From Flavobacteriaceae bacterium (lineage in GTDB: Bacteria; Bacteroidota; Bacteroidia; Flavobacteriales; Flavobacteriaceae), in NCBI GenBank assembly GCA_019634365.1, contig JAHQVM010000007.1, forward strand, positions 1 through 64,000: a stretch of DNA of 64,000 nt, written 5' to 3'. Positions 42,462-52,217 of the stretch are shown here, piece after piece (the first letter of the stretch is position 1; the number at the start of each line of letters is the position of its first letter). The translations under genes and the position numbers were made by a program. The notes under the pieces are model-generated. The model was given only the letters and a program-made list of their open reading frames with translations, was not told where the DNA came from and searched no databases.

Positions 42462-44801
42462 ATGTCAACAACTACTAAAAAAGTTCCATTCGGTCAAAAA
42501 ATAGCCTTCGGGATAGGAATGTTTGCCAACCAAATGTTCCCTGCGATTTTAGGAATATTTATGGTTGTGTTGGTTGAAGACCTAAAATTTACAGGTTTAA
42601 TGTGGGCCATGATTTATCTTTTCCCACGACTCTTTGATGCTATTTCGGATCCAGTAATGGGTTTTATATCTGACAATACAAAATCCAAATGGGGCCGTAG
42701 AAGACAGTATGTTCTTGTAGGAGGAATCATTATGGGGGTAGCCTATATTTTTATGTGGCAATTGTTCAAAGAGAATACCGTACAGTACAATTTTTGGTAT
42801 TTCTTTTTGTGGTCGGTTGTGTTTTATCTAGGACTTACCTTCTTCAGTGTGCCTTACGTTGCCATGGGTTATGAAATGAGTGATGATTTCCATGAACGTA
42901 CCAGTATTATGGCCGTAGCACAATGGATTGGTCAGTGGGCTTGGGTAATTGCACCCTTATTTTGGATTATCATGTATGATCCTGAGTGGTTTCCTTCAGC
43001 AGATGTTGCAGCGAGAAAATTAGCCGTTTGGGTGGCGATCCCGTGCGCTTTTTGTGCAATAGTACCCGCTCTTTTCATAAAAAGTGAATCTACACTCGAT
43101 AAGGATTACGAACCATTGAGTTTATCCAATATTGGAGGGAGTCTCAAAAAGATATTGACCAGTTTTGTAGAAGCATTCAGAATTAAAGAATTTAGACAAT
43201 TGTGTTTTTCCACTTTCTTTATTTACAACGCCTTTATGGCGGTTTCGTCTCTTACCTTTTTTGTAATCGTATACAAACTATTTAATGGTGACGCTGGAGC
43301 TTCTGGATGGTGGGTGTCTTTGTTTGGCGCACTGGGCGCATTAGGAACAACCTTTATCGTAATTCCAATAGTAACCAAACTATCCAAAAAATTTGGAAAA
43401 AAGAAGGCATTTATGATATGCCAGAGCATATCAATCGTAGGATACTTTATGCTTTATTTCTTGTTCATTCCAGGTAAACCTTGGATGTACATCATTGCCC
43501 TACCCTTTTTCTCATTCGGAATTGGAAGTTTGTTCACGGTTATGATGTCCATGACGGCTGATGTAATCGACATAGATGAACTGAATTCTGGTAAACGACG
43601 TGAAGGTATTTTTGGCGCCATCTATTGGTGGATGGTGAAAGTAGGATTTGCCATTGCAGGGGCATTTAGTGGATTAATCATTTGGTTGGTTGGTTTTAAT
43701 TCAGACTTACCTACTACAGAACAGATGGGTGCTGTTGAAGGATTGCATGCTTTTTTCTGCTTCTTTCCTATGCTAGGAACCTTTGCGGCCATGTATGTGA
43801 TGCGTAACTATAACGTTACTGAAGAACGGGCAAATGAGATTAGGGAGCAATTGGAAAAGCGAAAAACACCCGAAGCAAAGCTCTCGTCCAATTACGAAAA
43901 CTTCAAGTTCGACTCGTTGAGACATGGAGGTATTGTGGTAGACACATCAAAGGATATTGATTTTTCATCCAAATCGGAAAGCGAGATTGCGCAACTTTTT
44001 AAAACTACTTTAGAACGTGGTATGCATGGGTTGTGTTTTAGTCCTTATACCGAAGGACAAAATATTGGAGATCAATTATCTGAAGAACAGATTCGACGCA
44101 GGATGGATGTGGTCGCTCCTTACACCAAATGGGTGCGTTCCTTTTCCTGTACAGAAGGGAATGAATTCATTCCAAAAGTAGCGCATGAAAAAGGCTTACA
44201 GACGATGGTCGGTGCATGGATTGGCAAGGATAAGTCGAAAAACGAAGAAGAGATTAATGCTCTCATTTCATTAGCGAAAGAAGGCATGGTCGATATAGCA
44301 GTGGTTGGTAATGAGGTGCTGTTGCGAAACGACCTTGATACCCAGGAAATTGTGAGGTACATCCGCCGTGTGAAGGAAGCCATACCCAACATTCCTGTGG
44401 GCTATGTGGATGCGTACTATCAATATTACGAAAATAGAGAGCTCATAGAAGCCAGCGACCTTATCCTGGTGAACTGCTACCCTTTCTGGGAAGGTTGTAG
44501 CGTAGAAGATGCATCCAAGTACATACGACAGATGCACGCCATTACAAAAGAGATTTCCCAGAATACCCCAATCATCATTACTGAAACAGGTTGGCCAAAT
44601 CAAGGAGAAAACAACCATGGGGCACAACCTTCAAAAGTGAATGCCATGAAATATTTCATACATGTGAATCAATGGGCGAAAGAAGAGGGCATACCGCTAT
44701 TCTATTTCTCGTCCTTCGACGAATCCTGGAAGGTACATCATGAAGGTGATGTGGGAGCCCGTTGGGGAATTTGGGATAAAAATGAATCATTAAAATACTA
44801 G
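42462..44801 (+). CDS. GPH-family sugar symporter fused to a C-terminal GH17 domain
   Basis: A 779-residue inner-membrane protein. Residues 1 to about 460 are a 12-helix glycoside-pentoside-hexuronide:cation symporter (MelB-like), with RLFDAISDPVMGFISD and KSKWGRRRQYVLVG. A charged linker (EQLEKRKTPEAKLSSN, about 460-480) leads to a complete GH17 domain (about 485-779) with acid/base E618 in VVGNEVL and nucleophile E708 in IITETGWP. The GPH C-terminus is cytoplasmic, so the hydrolase domain faces the cytosol and meets the sugar as it enters. The next gene encodes a free GH17 of the same type. The fusion is in one open frame with no stop or frame change. Confidence 0.92.
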   Translation: MSTTTKKVPFGQKIAFGIGMFANQMFPAILGIFMVVLVEDLKFTGLMWAMIYLFPRLFDAISDPVMGFISDNTKSKWGRRRQYVLVGGIIMGVAYIFMWQLFKENTVQYNFWYFFLWSVVFYLGLTFFSVPYVAMGYEMSDDFHERTSIMAVAQWIGQWAWVIAPLFWIIMYDPEWFPSADVAARKLAVWVAIPCAFCAIVPALFIKSESTLDKDYEPLSLSNIGGSLKKILTSFVEAFRIKEFRQLCFSTFFIYNAFMAVSSLTFFVIVYKLFNGDAGASGWWVSLFGALGALGTTFIVIPIVTKLSKKFGKKKAFMICQSISIVGYFMLYFLFIPGKPWMYIIALPFFSFGIGSLFTVMMSMTADVIDIDELNSGKRREGIFGAIYWWMVKVGFAIAGAFSGLIIWLVGFNSDLPTTEQMGAVEGLHAFFCFFPMLGTFAAMYVMRNYNVTEERANEIREQLEKRKTPEAKLSSNYENFKFDSLRHGGIVVDTSKDIDFSSKSESEIAQLFKTTLERGMHGLCFSPYTEGQNIGDQLSEEQIRRRMDVVAPYTKWVRSFSCTEGNEFIPKVAHEKGLQTMVGAWIGKDKSKNEEEINALISLAKEGMVDIAVVGNEVLLRNDLDTQEIVRYIRRVKEAIPNIPVGYVDAYYQYYENRELIEASDLILVNCYPFWEGCSVEDASKYIRQMHAITKEISQNTPIIITETGWPNQGENNHGAQPSKVNAMKYFIHVNQWAKEEGIPLFYFSSFDESWKVHHEGDVGARWGIWDKNESLKY

Positions 44802-44808
44802 GAATACT

Positions 44809-45717
44809 ATGTCTTATAGAGGAGAACACGATTTCTTGATGGAGAATGCCCGCTACACAGAGTTTGGTGGGGTGGATTTTGAATCGTATTCAATTGAAGA
44901 ATTAAAGAAACTTTGGAGAGCAACGCTCGAAAAAGGCATGCACGGATTATGCTTTAGCATGTACGAAGATGGTCAAAAGCCGGGTGACATTATTACCGAA
45001 GCTCAGGTAGAGCGAAGAATAAAGATTATAGAACCTTACACGCAATGGGTGCGTTCTTTTTCCTGTATCGAAGGGAACGAATTTGTTCCTAGGGTAGCCC
45101 ATAAATATGGATTAAAAACCATGGTGGGGGCATGGCTTGGATTCGATCTCAACAAGAATGAAGATGAAATTGAGGCACTGATTGCCTTGGCTAAGGAAGG
45201 CTGCGTCGATATCGCCGTGGTTGGGAATGAAGTCATGTACCGTAACGACCTTACCGAAGAACAATTGCTGGATTATATAGAGGTTGTCAAAGATGCTCTC
45301 CCAGATATACCGGTGGGTTATGTAGATGCGTATTACGAGTTTTCCCATCGGCCCAGAATTACCGATGCCTGCGATATCATCCTAGCCAATTGTTATCCGT
45401 ATTGGGAAGGTTGTGATATCGATAACTCCCTCAATCATATGCAACAGATGTTTGGTCAGGCCATGCAAGCGGGAAAAGGGAAACGTGTTATTATAACAGA
45501 GACGGGCTGGCCCAGTCAGGGAACGAATTTAAAAGGAGCCTTCCCTTCCGAAGTTAATGCCATGAAGTACTTCATTAATGCGATGCAGTGGGCAACGAGG
45601 GACAACGTAGATATGTTTTACTTTTCCTCATTCGATGAAGCTTGGAAAGTAGGGCCCGAAGGAGATGTAGGAGCGTATTGGGGCCTCTGGGATAAACACG
45701 AACGGCTTAAATTTTAA
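44809..45717 (+). CDS. Cytoplasmic GH17 family glycoside hydrolase
   Basis: A 302-residue GH17 enzyme without signal peptide. The acid/base is E141 in VVGNEVMY and the nucleophile E231 in IITETGWP. It is clearly homologous along its whole length to the GH17 domain of the preceding transporter fusion (shared WVRSFSC.EGNEF, KEG.VDIAVVGNEV, IPVGYVDAYY, VNAMKYFI, FYFSSFDE.WKV), so the two arose by duplication. It probably hydrolyses or rearranges imported beta-1,3-oligoglucans before or beside phosphorolysis. It is 7 bp from the fusion gene and converges with the regulator gene, overlapping by 4 bp. Confidence 0.9.
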   Translation: MSYRGEHDFLMENARYTEFGGVDFESYSIEELKKLWRATLEKGMHGLCFSMYEDGQKPGDIITEAQVERRIKIIEPYTQWVRSFSCIEGNEFVPRVAHKYGLKTMVGAWLGFDLNKNEDEIEALIALAKEGCVDIAVVGNEVMYRNDLTEEQLLDYIEVVKDALPDIPVGYVDAYYEFSHRPRITDACDIILANCYPYWEGCDIDNSLNHMQQMFGQAMQAGKGKRVIITETGWPSQGTNLKGAFPSEVNAMKYFINAMQWATRDNVDMFYFSSFDEAWKVGPEGDVGAYWGLWDKHERLKF

Positions 45718-48515
45718 AGGCTGATAAAATAGTCGTTAAGATTAGTGTTCCTAGGTAGATCAATCTTTTTTCTAAGCCTATAACGTTTAATTTCTACACT
45801 TCTTGGGGAAATATTGAACAGTGGGGCAATCTCTTTGGAAGATAGATTGAGTCTTAAATAAACACAGAGCCTAAGATCATTTGCAGTTAATTCTGGATGC
45901 AATTCCTTTACTTTCTTGAAGAAGTCTTTATCGGCATGGTTGAAGGCCTTTTCAAAGAATTTCCAATCATCCTCATTGTTGAGGTTTTTATTGATGATAC
46001 GAATTACCGAAGGTAACTTACCAAGATCTGTAATCGTTTCCAATTCTGCCTTTAGATCATTAAGTATGCTGTTCTTTTTAACCATGCTCATGGTCGAAAT
46101 AGCAAGTTCACGGTTACGGGATTCGATCTCCTGATTTAGACTCTGATTTTTCAGTTGAATAATTTCCTTCTGATTGGCCAGCGTTTTGAGTTCCATATCC
46201 CTTTCATTTTTTTCCAATAGACGTTCCCGTTGTTTTCGGTAATATCCACGGTGAAAGGCGTGCATCGCGAATAACAATAAGATAAAACCAATGATGTAAC
46301 CCACTATGGCAGTATTCGATGCAAACCATGGCTTGGCGATTTCGAAGGAAAAAGAGGCTGTGTTCAATGATTCCCGAGCATCGATCCGTGATCGTACCTG
46401 AAATTCGTAGTCCCCATAGGGTAAATTATCGTAGGATTTAGATGCAGTTTTAGACCATGAACTCCATTGCTCTTGTAGGCCCACTAGGCGATATTGGTAT
46501 TCTGTAAGATGGAATTTATTGAAATCCGGCGTGCTAAATTCGAAGTACAAGTAGTTTTCCTTGGTGGCAAATTCTTGAAATTTATCCAAGGGAATCAATT
46601 GCATATTACCCTGTACAGTGCCAACAGACGCACTGTTAATTTTTACTCTTTGTTCCCTGTCATCGGGATATGATAAATCCATTCGCAAATAGCCACTCGA
46701 AGTACCCACCAAATAGTCTTGATCCCCTAGGAAGGAAATATTTTCGAAACCCTCCAGACCGGTTCTTAGAAACGCCGGAATAGCGATGGTTCGGATCTTT
46801 GGTGCATTATTTAGTTTGTCCGTTGAGATTTGAACTAATGTATTTTTAGTAAAGGCCCATAAATTGCCCGAAGCATCAGAAACCAATTTGCCCGACACAT
46901 ATTCATCATTAGAAAAAATAGCGCTCAATTGCTCCTCCCTAACAAACTCATTGGTTGCATTATCGAAGCTGTAAATACCATCTTTAAAGGCGTAATAAAC
47001 AGTATTGTTGAATTTAGCCAGACTCGCATGTGATCCTTTAGAAACCGACGGAACTTCTCGGAAATCGATAGCTTGGGCATACGAATTGTCTACCTCAAGC
47101 TGAAAAACTCCTTTGTATTCGTGACCCACAAGAATTTCATAGTCTTGGGTGAATTCGAAAAAGCGGGAAGAAATATGAAAGTCAGCAATTTTATTTCTGT
47201 AGCGCCAACTATTCCCATCCTTTTCTAAAATATGCAAACCATCGTAATTCCCCTGTATTAGGAGATTGGGTCTGTTCGGAATTTTCTTGATATCCCAAGT
47301 ACCCTGTACATTGGCGATCCTTTGCGCCGAATTTCCAATGATCTGAAAAGTTCCTGTATGGTGGCCACAAAATAGCATCCTGTCCACTATTTTAAGGTTC
47401 CAGACCTGGGCTTCTGTACCCGGCACCAACTGAAAGGCTTGATTGGAATCCAGAGGTCTGGAGAATAGCCCTTGGTTGGTGCCTAAGTATAAATACCCTT
47501 CATGAACAATAGAAGCATACACGGTTCCTAGACTCCCATTTCTATTGGCATAGGTCGAAAAAGGCACCTGGGTGTTTATGCAGTCGATGCCATGATCCAG
47601 GCCTAACCAGATATTCTTTTGTCGATCTTCAAAAAGGGATAATGCCGTATTGTCCCCCAGACCGCTGGATTGGTCCATTTGGTACAATACACTGCCAGTT
47701 TCCGAAAGCGCAATCACCCCATTGGCTATGGTTCCCAAAACCACATGCCCATTCTCCAAGGTAATACTGTTGTAAATACTCACGGTTTCGAGTAGAGGAT
47801 CTGCTGGGACCGGTATTTCGGAAAAGTTGCCTTCCCTTATTTCGAAGAAACCATCGGCAGCGGTAAGTGCCATCAACGAGCCTTGACGTTCGAAAAGGTT
47901 AACAAGCACTTTCTCCCTAGCGATTGGGTCGTCACTTAAAAGGACTTTTTCTTTGTTCTCGATCGCATATATACCCTCTCCGGCGACTTGAAAATAGAAG
48001 GAGCCGTTAGATTGAAACAGTTTAAGAATGGTGTTGTCGGAACTTATAAAACTGAATGTTTCATCTACCGTATTATAGAGGTAGATTCTATTTAAGGATT
48101 GAAAGAGGATCCATTGATCGTAATCAATGATATTCCAAATCTGCTCGTCTTCCACCATGGGTTCAGTGAGAATGGCACTCAAGGAAGTATATTCAAGCCG
48201 ACCCAATTGGTTGCGCTCCCAGTATCCGAAATCCATGTAGCAACCTGTATAGATCCTATCCTTTATGGCGTTTACCGAACGAAAAATGGTTTCATTAGGG
48301 GAAGGGTATAAGGTCCATCTGGCTCCGTTAAATTCTAGAAGTCCCTTATTGTTGGCTGCATAAATGTAGTTTTCATCAGATTGGGAAATCATCCAATTCT
48401 GATTTTCCGCACCATAAGTCGATGGAGTATAATTTACAACTGGGGGTAATTCTTGTGCAATCCCAATGGCACCGGATAGTAAAATGAGTATATAGATCAG
48501 CTTCTTCAAACGCAA
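45714..48515 (-). CDS. Membrane-bound beta-propeller/Y_Y_Y sensor with C-terminal HTH (LuxR-like) regulator
   Basis: A roughly 933-residue transcription regulator. Order: signal or membrane-entry helix (KKLIYILILLSGAIGIAQ), two seven-bladed-type propellers of about 650 residues (repeats such as YIYAANNKGLLEFNGARW, DRQKNIWLGLDHG), a Y_Y_Y domain (ATKENYLYFEFSTPDF... YDNLPYGDYEFQVRSRI), one membrane helix (AIVGYIIGFILLLFAMHA), a coiled coil, and a C-terminal HTH (LTANDLRLCVYLRLNLSSKEIAPLFNISPRSVEIKRYRLRKK). No histidine kinase or receiver domain is present. The frame continues to an ATG at 48617, but that overlaps the ABC gene by 79 bp; a TTG at 48515 fits the signal sequence. It probably senses glucan oligosaccharides and controls the adjacent operon. 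Confidence 0.85.
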   Translation of the reverse strand: MRLKKLIYILILLSGAIGIAQELPPVVNYTPSTYGAENQNWMISQSDENYIYAANNKGLLEFNGARWTLYPSPNETIFRSVNAIKDRIYTGCYMDFGYWERNQLGRLEYTSLSAILTEPMVEDEQIWNIIDYDQWILFQSLNRIYLYNTVDETFSFISSDNTILKLFQSNGSFYFQVAGEGIYAIENKEKVLLSDDPIAREKVLVNLFERQGSLMALTAADGFFEIREGNFSEIPVPADPLLETVSIYNSITLENGHVVLGTIANGVIALSETGSVLYQMDQSSGLGDNTALSLFEDRQKNIWLGLDHGIDCINTQVPFSTYANRNGSLGTVYASIVHEGYLYLGTNQGLFSRPLDSNQAFQLVPGTEAQVWNLKIVDRMLFCGHHTGTFQIIGNSAQRIANVQGTWDIKKIPNRPNLLIQGNYDGLHILEKDGNSWRYRNKIADFHISSRFFEFTQDYEILVGHEYKGVFQLEVDNSYAQAIDFREVPSVSKGSHASLAKFNNTVYYAFKDGIYSFDNATNEFVREEQLSAIFSNDEYVSGKLVSDASGNLWAFTKNTLVQISTDKLNNAPKIRTIAIPAFLRTGLEGFENISFLGDQDYLVGTSSGYLRMDLSYPDDREQRVKINSASVGTVQGNMQLIPLDKFQEFATKENYLYFEFSTPDFNKFHLTEYQYRLVGLQEQWSSWSKTASKSYDNLPYGDYEFQVRSRIDARESLNTASFSFEIAKPWFASNTAIVGYIIGFILLLFAMHAFHRGYYRKQRERLLEKNERDMELKTLANQKEIIQLKNQSLNQEIESRNRELAISTMSMVKKNSILNDLKAELETITDLGKLPSVIRIINKNLNNEDDWKFFEKAFNHADKDFFKKVKELHPELTANDLRLCVYLRLNLSSKEIAPLFNISPRSVEIKRYRLRKKIDLPRNTNLNDYFISL

Positions 48516-48538
48516 TACAAAAGAGTAGTCTCTATGTG

Positions 48539-49483
48539 CTAAATCCGCTTCAGATACACCTGAGAAGCGGTTTTCAGTTTTACCGAAGATACAAAAAACA
48601 CTTCTTTCCCGTTCCATACCGATGCAATGAGATAATGGTTCCCTTTGTAATAAGAACCCATGACTTCTACAAGTAAGGGCGTTTCAGTTTTCGATATGCC
48701 CAATTGATGGGGGAGTAAGTAAAGGACGGGTTTGGTAGCATCATCTGGAAAAAGTGACGCAGGGAGCTCATTTACTTCCCCAAAAAAACTTCCTTGATAT
48801 CGGCTGGAGATATGGGTATAAATTTCCTTCGGTGTTCCCATAGCTTCTACACCTCCTTGATGTAGGATAAGCAATTGATCCGAAAAAGCCAGCGCTTCTT
48901 CACTATCATGTGTAGCGGTGATACAGGCAATATTTTTCTCTTTTAAATAACCGTAAAGCTTCCTCCGCAATTTGTTCTTCCGAAAACTATCGATGTGACT
49001 GAAAGGTTCGTCCAAGAGAAGTAACTCTGGTTCTTTAGCCAAGGCTTTTGCCAATGCAACCCGTTGCTTCTGTCCACCGCTGAGGTCTTTCACCATTCTG
49101 TCCTTATGTTCCTCCAGATCAACTACCCTAATAAGCTCTTCAACCCTTTCAAGATCACTTTCGGCATCCAATCGATTGAGATGGGTCGCGATATTCTCCG
49201 AAACCGTAATGAAAGGCATAACGTTAAATTCTTGGGCCACCAATTTCATAAAAGGTTCGCCAGGAATGAGATTGTGGTTGGGACCCAATAGGGGCTTTTC
49301 ATCCCATGTAAGGGATCCATTTTCCAAATGGAGCAATCCATAAATGATATGCAGCAGGGTAGATTTTCCGCATCCACTCTCCCCTAATACGGCGAGATGT
49401 TCGCCTTTCTGAAGGCAAAACGAAATCTCTTTGAGAATGTCATCTTCAGTATAAGAAAAAGAAGAAATGGCGACCTTAAGCAT
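48539..49483 (-). CDS. ABC transporter ATP-binding protein
   Basis: A 314-residue ATPase with Walker A GESGCGKSTLL, Q-loop QEFNVMPF, signature LSGGQKQRVALA, Walker B LLLLDEPFSHIDS and switch His in TATHDSEEAL. A C-terminal TOBE-like segment (about 235-314) is seen, as in the PotA/FbpC/MalK type. No permease or binding-protein gene is adjacent, so its partner is elsewhere, or it works outside transport. It is 23 bp upstream of the proposed regulator start, on the same strand, so the two may be co-transcribed. Confidence 0.9.
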   Translation of the reverse strand: MLKVAISSFSYTEDDILKEISFCLQKGEHLAVLGESGCGKSTLLHIIYGLLHLENGSLTWDEKPLLGPNHNLIPGEPFMKLVAQEFNVMPFITVSENIATHLNRLDAESDLERVEELIRVVDLEEHKDRMVKDLSGGQKQRVALAKALAKEPELLLLDEPFSHIDSFRKNKLRRKLYGYLKEKNIACITATHDSEEALAFSDQLLILHQGGVEAMGTPKEIYTHISSRYQGSFFGEVNELPASLFPDDATKPVLYLLPHQLGISKTETPLLVEVMGSYYKGNHYLIASVWNGKEVFFVSSVKLKTASQVYLKRI

Positions 49484-49490
49484 GGAGTCT

Positions 49491-49547
49491 ATTAAAAGAG
49501 AAGGTTGTCATGGACGTTTCGAAAATGTTCGATACATGACAACCTTC
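49491..49547 (-). terminator. Terminator after the S9 peptidase gene
   Basis: A 13-bp perfect stem (gaaggttgtcatg at 49500-49512 pairs with catgacaaccttc at 49535-49547), loop 22 bases, is followed on the minus strand by TCTTTTAAT. It lies between the S9 peptidase stop and the ABC gene start. Confidence 0.75.
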
Positions 49548-49568
49548 AATTATATGTTTCGATAAAAA

Positions 49569-51731
49569 TTATTCCTTAATCTCACTGTTAACCTTTTCGG
49601 GCAGTACTTCATAGCCCATATTGAAAAGGGTGAATCCAAAAATGTCAGCATATTGTTCGATGGTTTTGGCTACAGGGGTTCCTGCACCATGTCCTGCGTC
49701 CGTTTCGATACGAATAAGTACTGGATTGGTACCGGCTTGCTTTTCCTGAAGTTCGGCAGCAAACTTAAAACTGTGGGCGGGTACTACGCGATCGTCATGA
49801 TCCCCCGTAGTAACCAAAGTAGCTGGATAGCTGGTACCTGCCGTAACATTATGCACTGGGGAATACCCTTTTAGGTATTGGAACATTTCTTCGCTTTGTT
49901 CTGCAGTACCATAGTCATACGCCCAACCAGCTCCAGCCGTGAAAGTATGATAACGCAACATATCCAATACACCTACCGCTGGTAATGCAACTTTCATAAG
50001 ATCAGGACGTTGTGTCATCGTGGCACCTACCAAAAGACCTCCATTGGATCCACCACGAATGGCGAGATAATCACTTGAGGTGTAATTGTTTTCGATGAGG
50101 TATTCGGCAGCAGCGATAAAATCGTCGAATACGTTCTGCTTGTTCATCTGTGTTCCAGCAACGTGCCACTCCTTACCATATTCTCCACCACCACGAAGGT
50201 TAGGAACCGCATAAATGCCGCCTTGCTCCATCCAAACGGCATTGGAAATACTGAAGCTTGGCGTTAGCGATATGTTGAAGCCACCATAACCATAGAGAAT
50301 GGTCGGGTTTTTTCCGTTCATTTCAAGATCCTTCTTGTGGGTAATTATCATGGGTACTTTGGTGCCATCCTTGGAGGTATAAAACACCTGGTTACTCACA
50401 TAGTCGTCTGGATTGAAATCGATCTTGGACTTTCTGTACAATTCCGAATTTCCAGTATCCATATTGAACTTATAAATGGTCGATGGATTCACATAATTGG
50501 TGAAAGAATAGTATAGTTCGGAATCCTTCTTTTTGGCTCCAAAACCTCCTGCACTACCTACTCCTGGGAGTTCAATTTCCCGAATTTTGTTTCCATCGAA
50601 ATCGTATTGGTAGACCTTGGAAACGGCATCTACCATATACTCCGCAAAGAAATACTTACCACCGCTGGATGGGCTTAATACATGCTCCGTTTCTGGAATA
50701 AAATCTTCCCAGTGATCTGAAGTTGGATTGGAGGCATCCACCTTGACAATCTTTTTATTGGGCGCATCCAAGTTGGTACTAAGGTACAAGGTAGATCCTT
50801 CATTTTCCATAACGTAGGTATCACTATCGGTATGGTCCAATACGGTCACAAAACCACTTCCTGCTTGCTCAAGGTCTTTGATAAAAAGTTTATTCCCTGA
50901 AGTGGAAACACTCGCGGTAACGACTAAGTATCTATTGTCTTCGGTAACATATCCACCAACATATCGGTGTTTTTCCTCAGGTGTTCCTCCAAATACGAGG
51001 GCATCCTCACTTTGTGGAGTACCCAATTTGTGATAATATAGTTTGTGCTGATCTGTTTTGGCCGAGAGCTCGCTTCCTTTGGGCTTGTCGTAACTGGAAT
51101 AGTAAAAACCATCATTGGCTTTCCAGGAGAGCCCACTAAACTTTATATCGATAAGCGTGTCCTCGGTAATTTCTTTGGTTTCAGCATTCATTACGAGTAC
51201 TTTTCTCCAATCGCTACCTCCTTCAGAGATGCTATAGGCAGCAGTTTTTCCATCTTCAGAAAAAGTAAGTCCTCCCAGGGATATCGTTCCATCTTCCTTA
51301 AAGGTATTTGGGTCTAGGAACACCTCTGCTGTATTGGGATCATCACCGGTTTTGAAACGATAGATTACATATTGGTTCTGAAGCCCGTCGTTTTTGTAGT
51401 AATAGGTATAATCACCTTCTTCAAAAGGCGCTCCCACCTTTTCGTAATTCCAAAGTGAGGAGAGGCGATCTTTCAGTTCCGAACGGAACGGAATGGAGTC
51501 TAAATAGCCAAAGGTAACGGCGTTTTGAGCCTTTACCCACTCTCCGGTTTCTTCACTCATATCATCTTCAAGCCATCGGTAAGGATCTTGCACTTCGGTA
51601 CCGAAGTAATTATCCACGGTATCCACTTTTTTGGTTTTATGGTAGGTCACAACGATTGGTTCTTTTTTTTCGGTTTCGGCACAAGAACCCAGAAGGGATA
51701 ATGCCAAGAAGGATAAAAATAAATTTTTCAT
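49569..51731 (-). CDS. Prolyl oligopeptidase (S9A) family lipoprotein
   Basis: A 720-residue serine peptidase that cleaves short peptides after proline. It has a lipoprotein signal ([14 protein letters not shown]), an N-terminal region with [11 protein letters not shown], a seven-bladed propeller (about 90-440), and a C-terminal alpha/beta-hydrolase domain. The catalytic residues are Ser in [12 protein letters not shown], Asp in [12 protein letters not shown] and His in [10 protein letters not shown]. The post-Cys residues are not of the surface-export type, so a periplasmic enzyme is likely. It is monocistronic, with a terminator after it. Confidence 0.95.
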   Translation of the reverse strand: MKNLFLSFLALSLLGSCAETEKKEPIVVTYHKTKKVDTVDNYFGTEVQDPYRWLEDDMSEETGEWVKAQNAVTFGYLDSIPFRSELKDRLSSLWNYEKVGAPFEEGDYTYYYKNDGLQNQYVIYRFKTGDDPNTAEVFLDPNTFKEDGTISLGGLTFSEDGKTAAYSISEGGSDWRKVLVMNAETKEITEDTLIDIKFSGLSWKANDGFYYSSYDKPKGSELSAKTDQHKLYYHKLGTPQSEDALVFGGTPEEKHRYVGGYVTEDNRYLVVTASVSTSGNKLFIKDLEQAGSGFVTVLDHTDSDTYVMENEGSTLYLSTNLDAPNKKIVKVDASNPTSDHWEDFIPETEHVLSPSSGGKYFFAEYMVDAVSKVYQYDFDGNKIREIELPGVGSAGGFGAKKKDSELYYSFTNYVNPSTIYKFNMDTGNSELYRKSKIDFNPDDYVSNQVFYTSKDGTKVPMIITHKKDLEMNGKNPTILYGYGGFNISLTPSFSISNAVWMEQGGIYAVPNLRGGGEYGKEWHVAGTQMNKQNVFDDFIAAAEYLIENNYTSSDYLAIRGGSNGGLLVGATMTQRPDLMKVALPAVGVLDMLRYHTFTAGAGWAYDYGTAEQSEEMFQYLKGYSPVHNVTAGTSYPATLVTTGDHDDRVVPAHSFKFAAELQEKQAGTNPVLIRIETDAGHGAGTPVAKTIEQYADIFGFTLFNMGYEVLPEKVNSEIKE

Positions 51732-51802
51732 TTTTGGTTCGTATTAAGCGTCGTTAAAAATACGCAATTCTTAAGGTGTATTGTGTTAGGAATCTGTTAG
51801 AA

Positions 51803-52180
51803 TTAGTACTGAAACAATGGACGATAGGCCTTCCAATATTTATAAATAAGAATGATGTTGCAAAGCATGATGATAATGGCCACTAAAGAGCCTGAAATGT
51901 TCAAGAAAATATGGAACAATAAGATATTTATTGATATGGGAGCCAATACGATTAAAGCGAAGGGCACCCATTTCTTTAGAATGAGAAGAAGACCTACTCC
52001 AATTTCGATAATGGCTATTAAATAGAACACATACCCCGTGTTTTTTAAGGACTCGAGAAAATTAAAGGCCGCTTGAGGCATTTCGAACATGGTGAGAAAC
52101 CCGAAAAACTTGTTAAGCCCAAATACCAATAGGGATAAACCAAGTATAAACCGGAGAATTGTGGTAAACGTGGAATTCAT
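51803..52180 (-). CDS. DoxX-like membrane protein
   Basis: A 125-residue protein with four membrane helices. It has the DoxX-type pattern (RFILGLSLLVFGLNKFFGFL, then LIAIIEIGVGLLLILKKWVPFALIVLAPIS). It is clearly paralogous to the protein at 55405-55806 (LG L LL LGLNKF.. and LKKWVPFALI share most positions). Such proteins are quinone- or thiol-linked in some bacteria, but no function is known here. Start ATG at 52178-52180. Confidence 0.85.
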   Translation of the reverse strand: MNSTFTTILRFILGLSLLVFGLNKFFGFLTMFEMPQAAFNFLESLKNTGYVFYLIAIIEIGVGLLLILKKWVPFALIVLAPISINILLFHIFLNISGSLVAIIIMLCNIILIYKYWKAYRPLFQY

Positions 52181-52217
52181 AAGCTTGGAAGGTTGGATTA
52201 GTGTTCTTTAAAGATAC

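Noticed and set aside
45714-48617. Considered as a hybrid two-component system
   Set aside because: No histidine kinase, ATPase or receiver motif was found after the membrane helix; only a coiled coil and an HTH.
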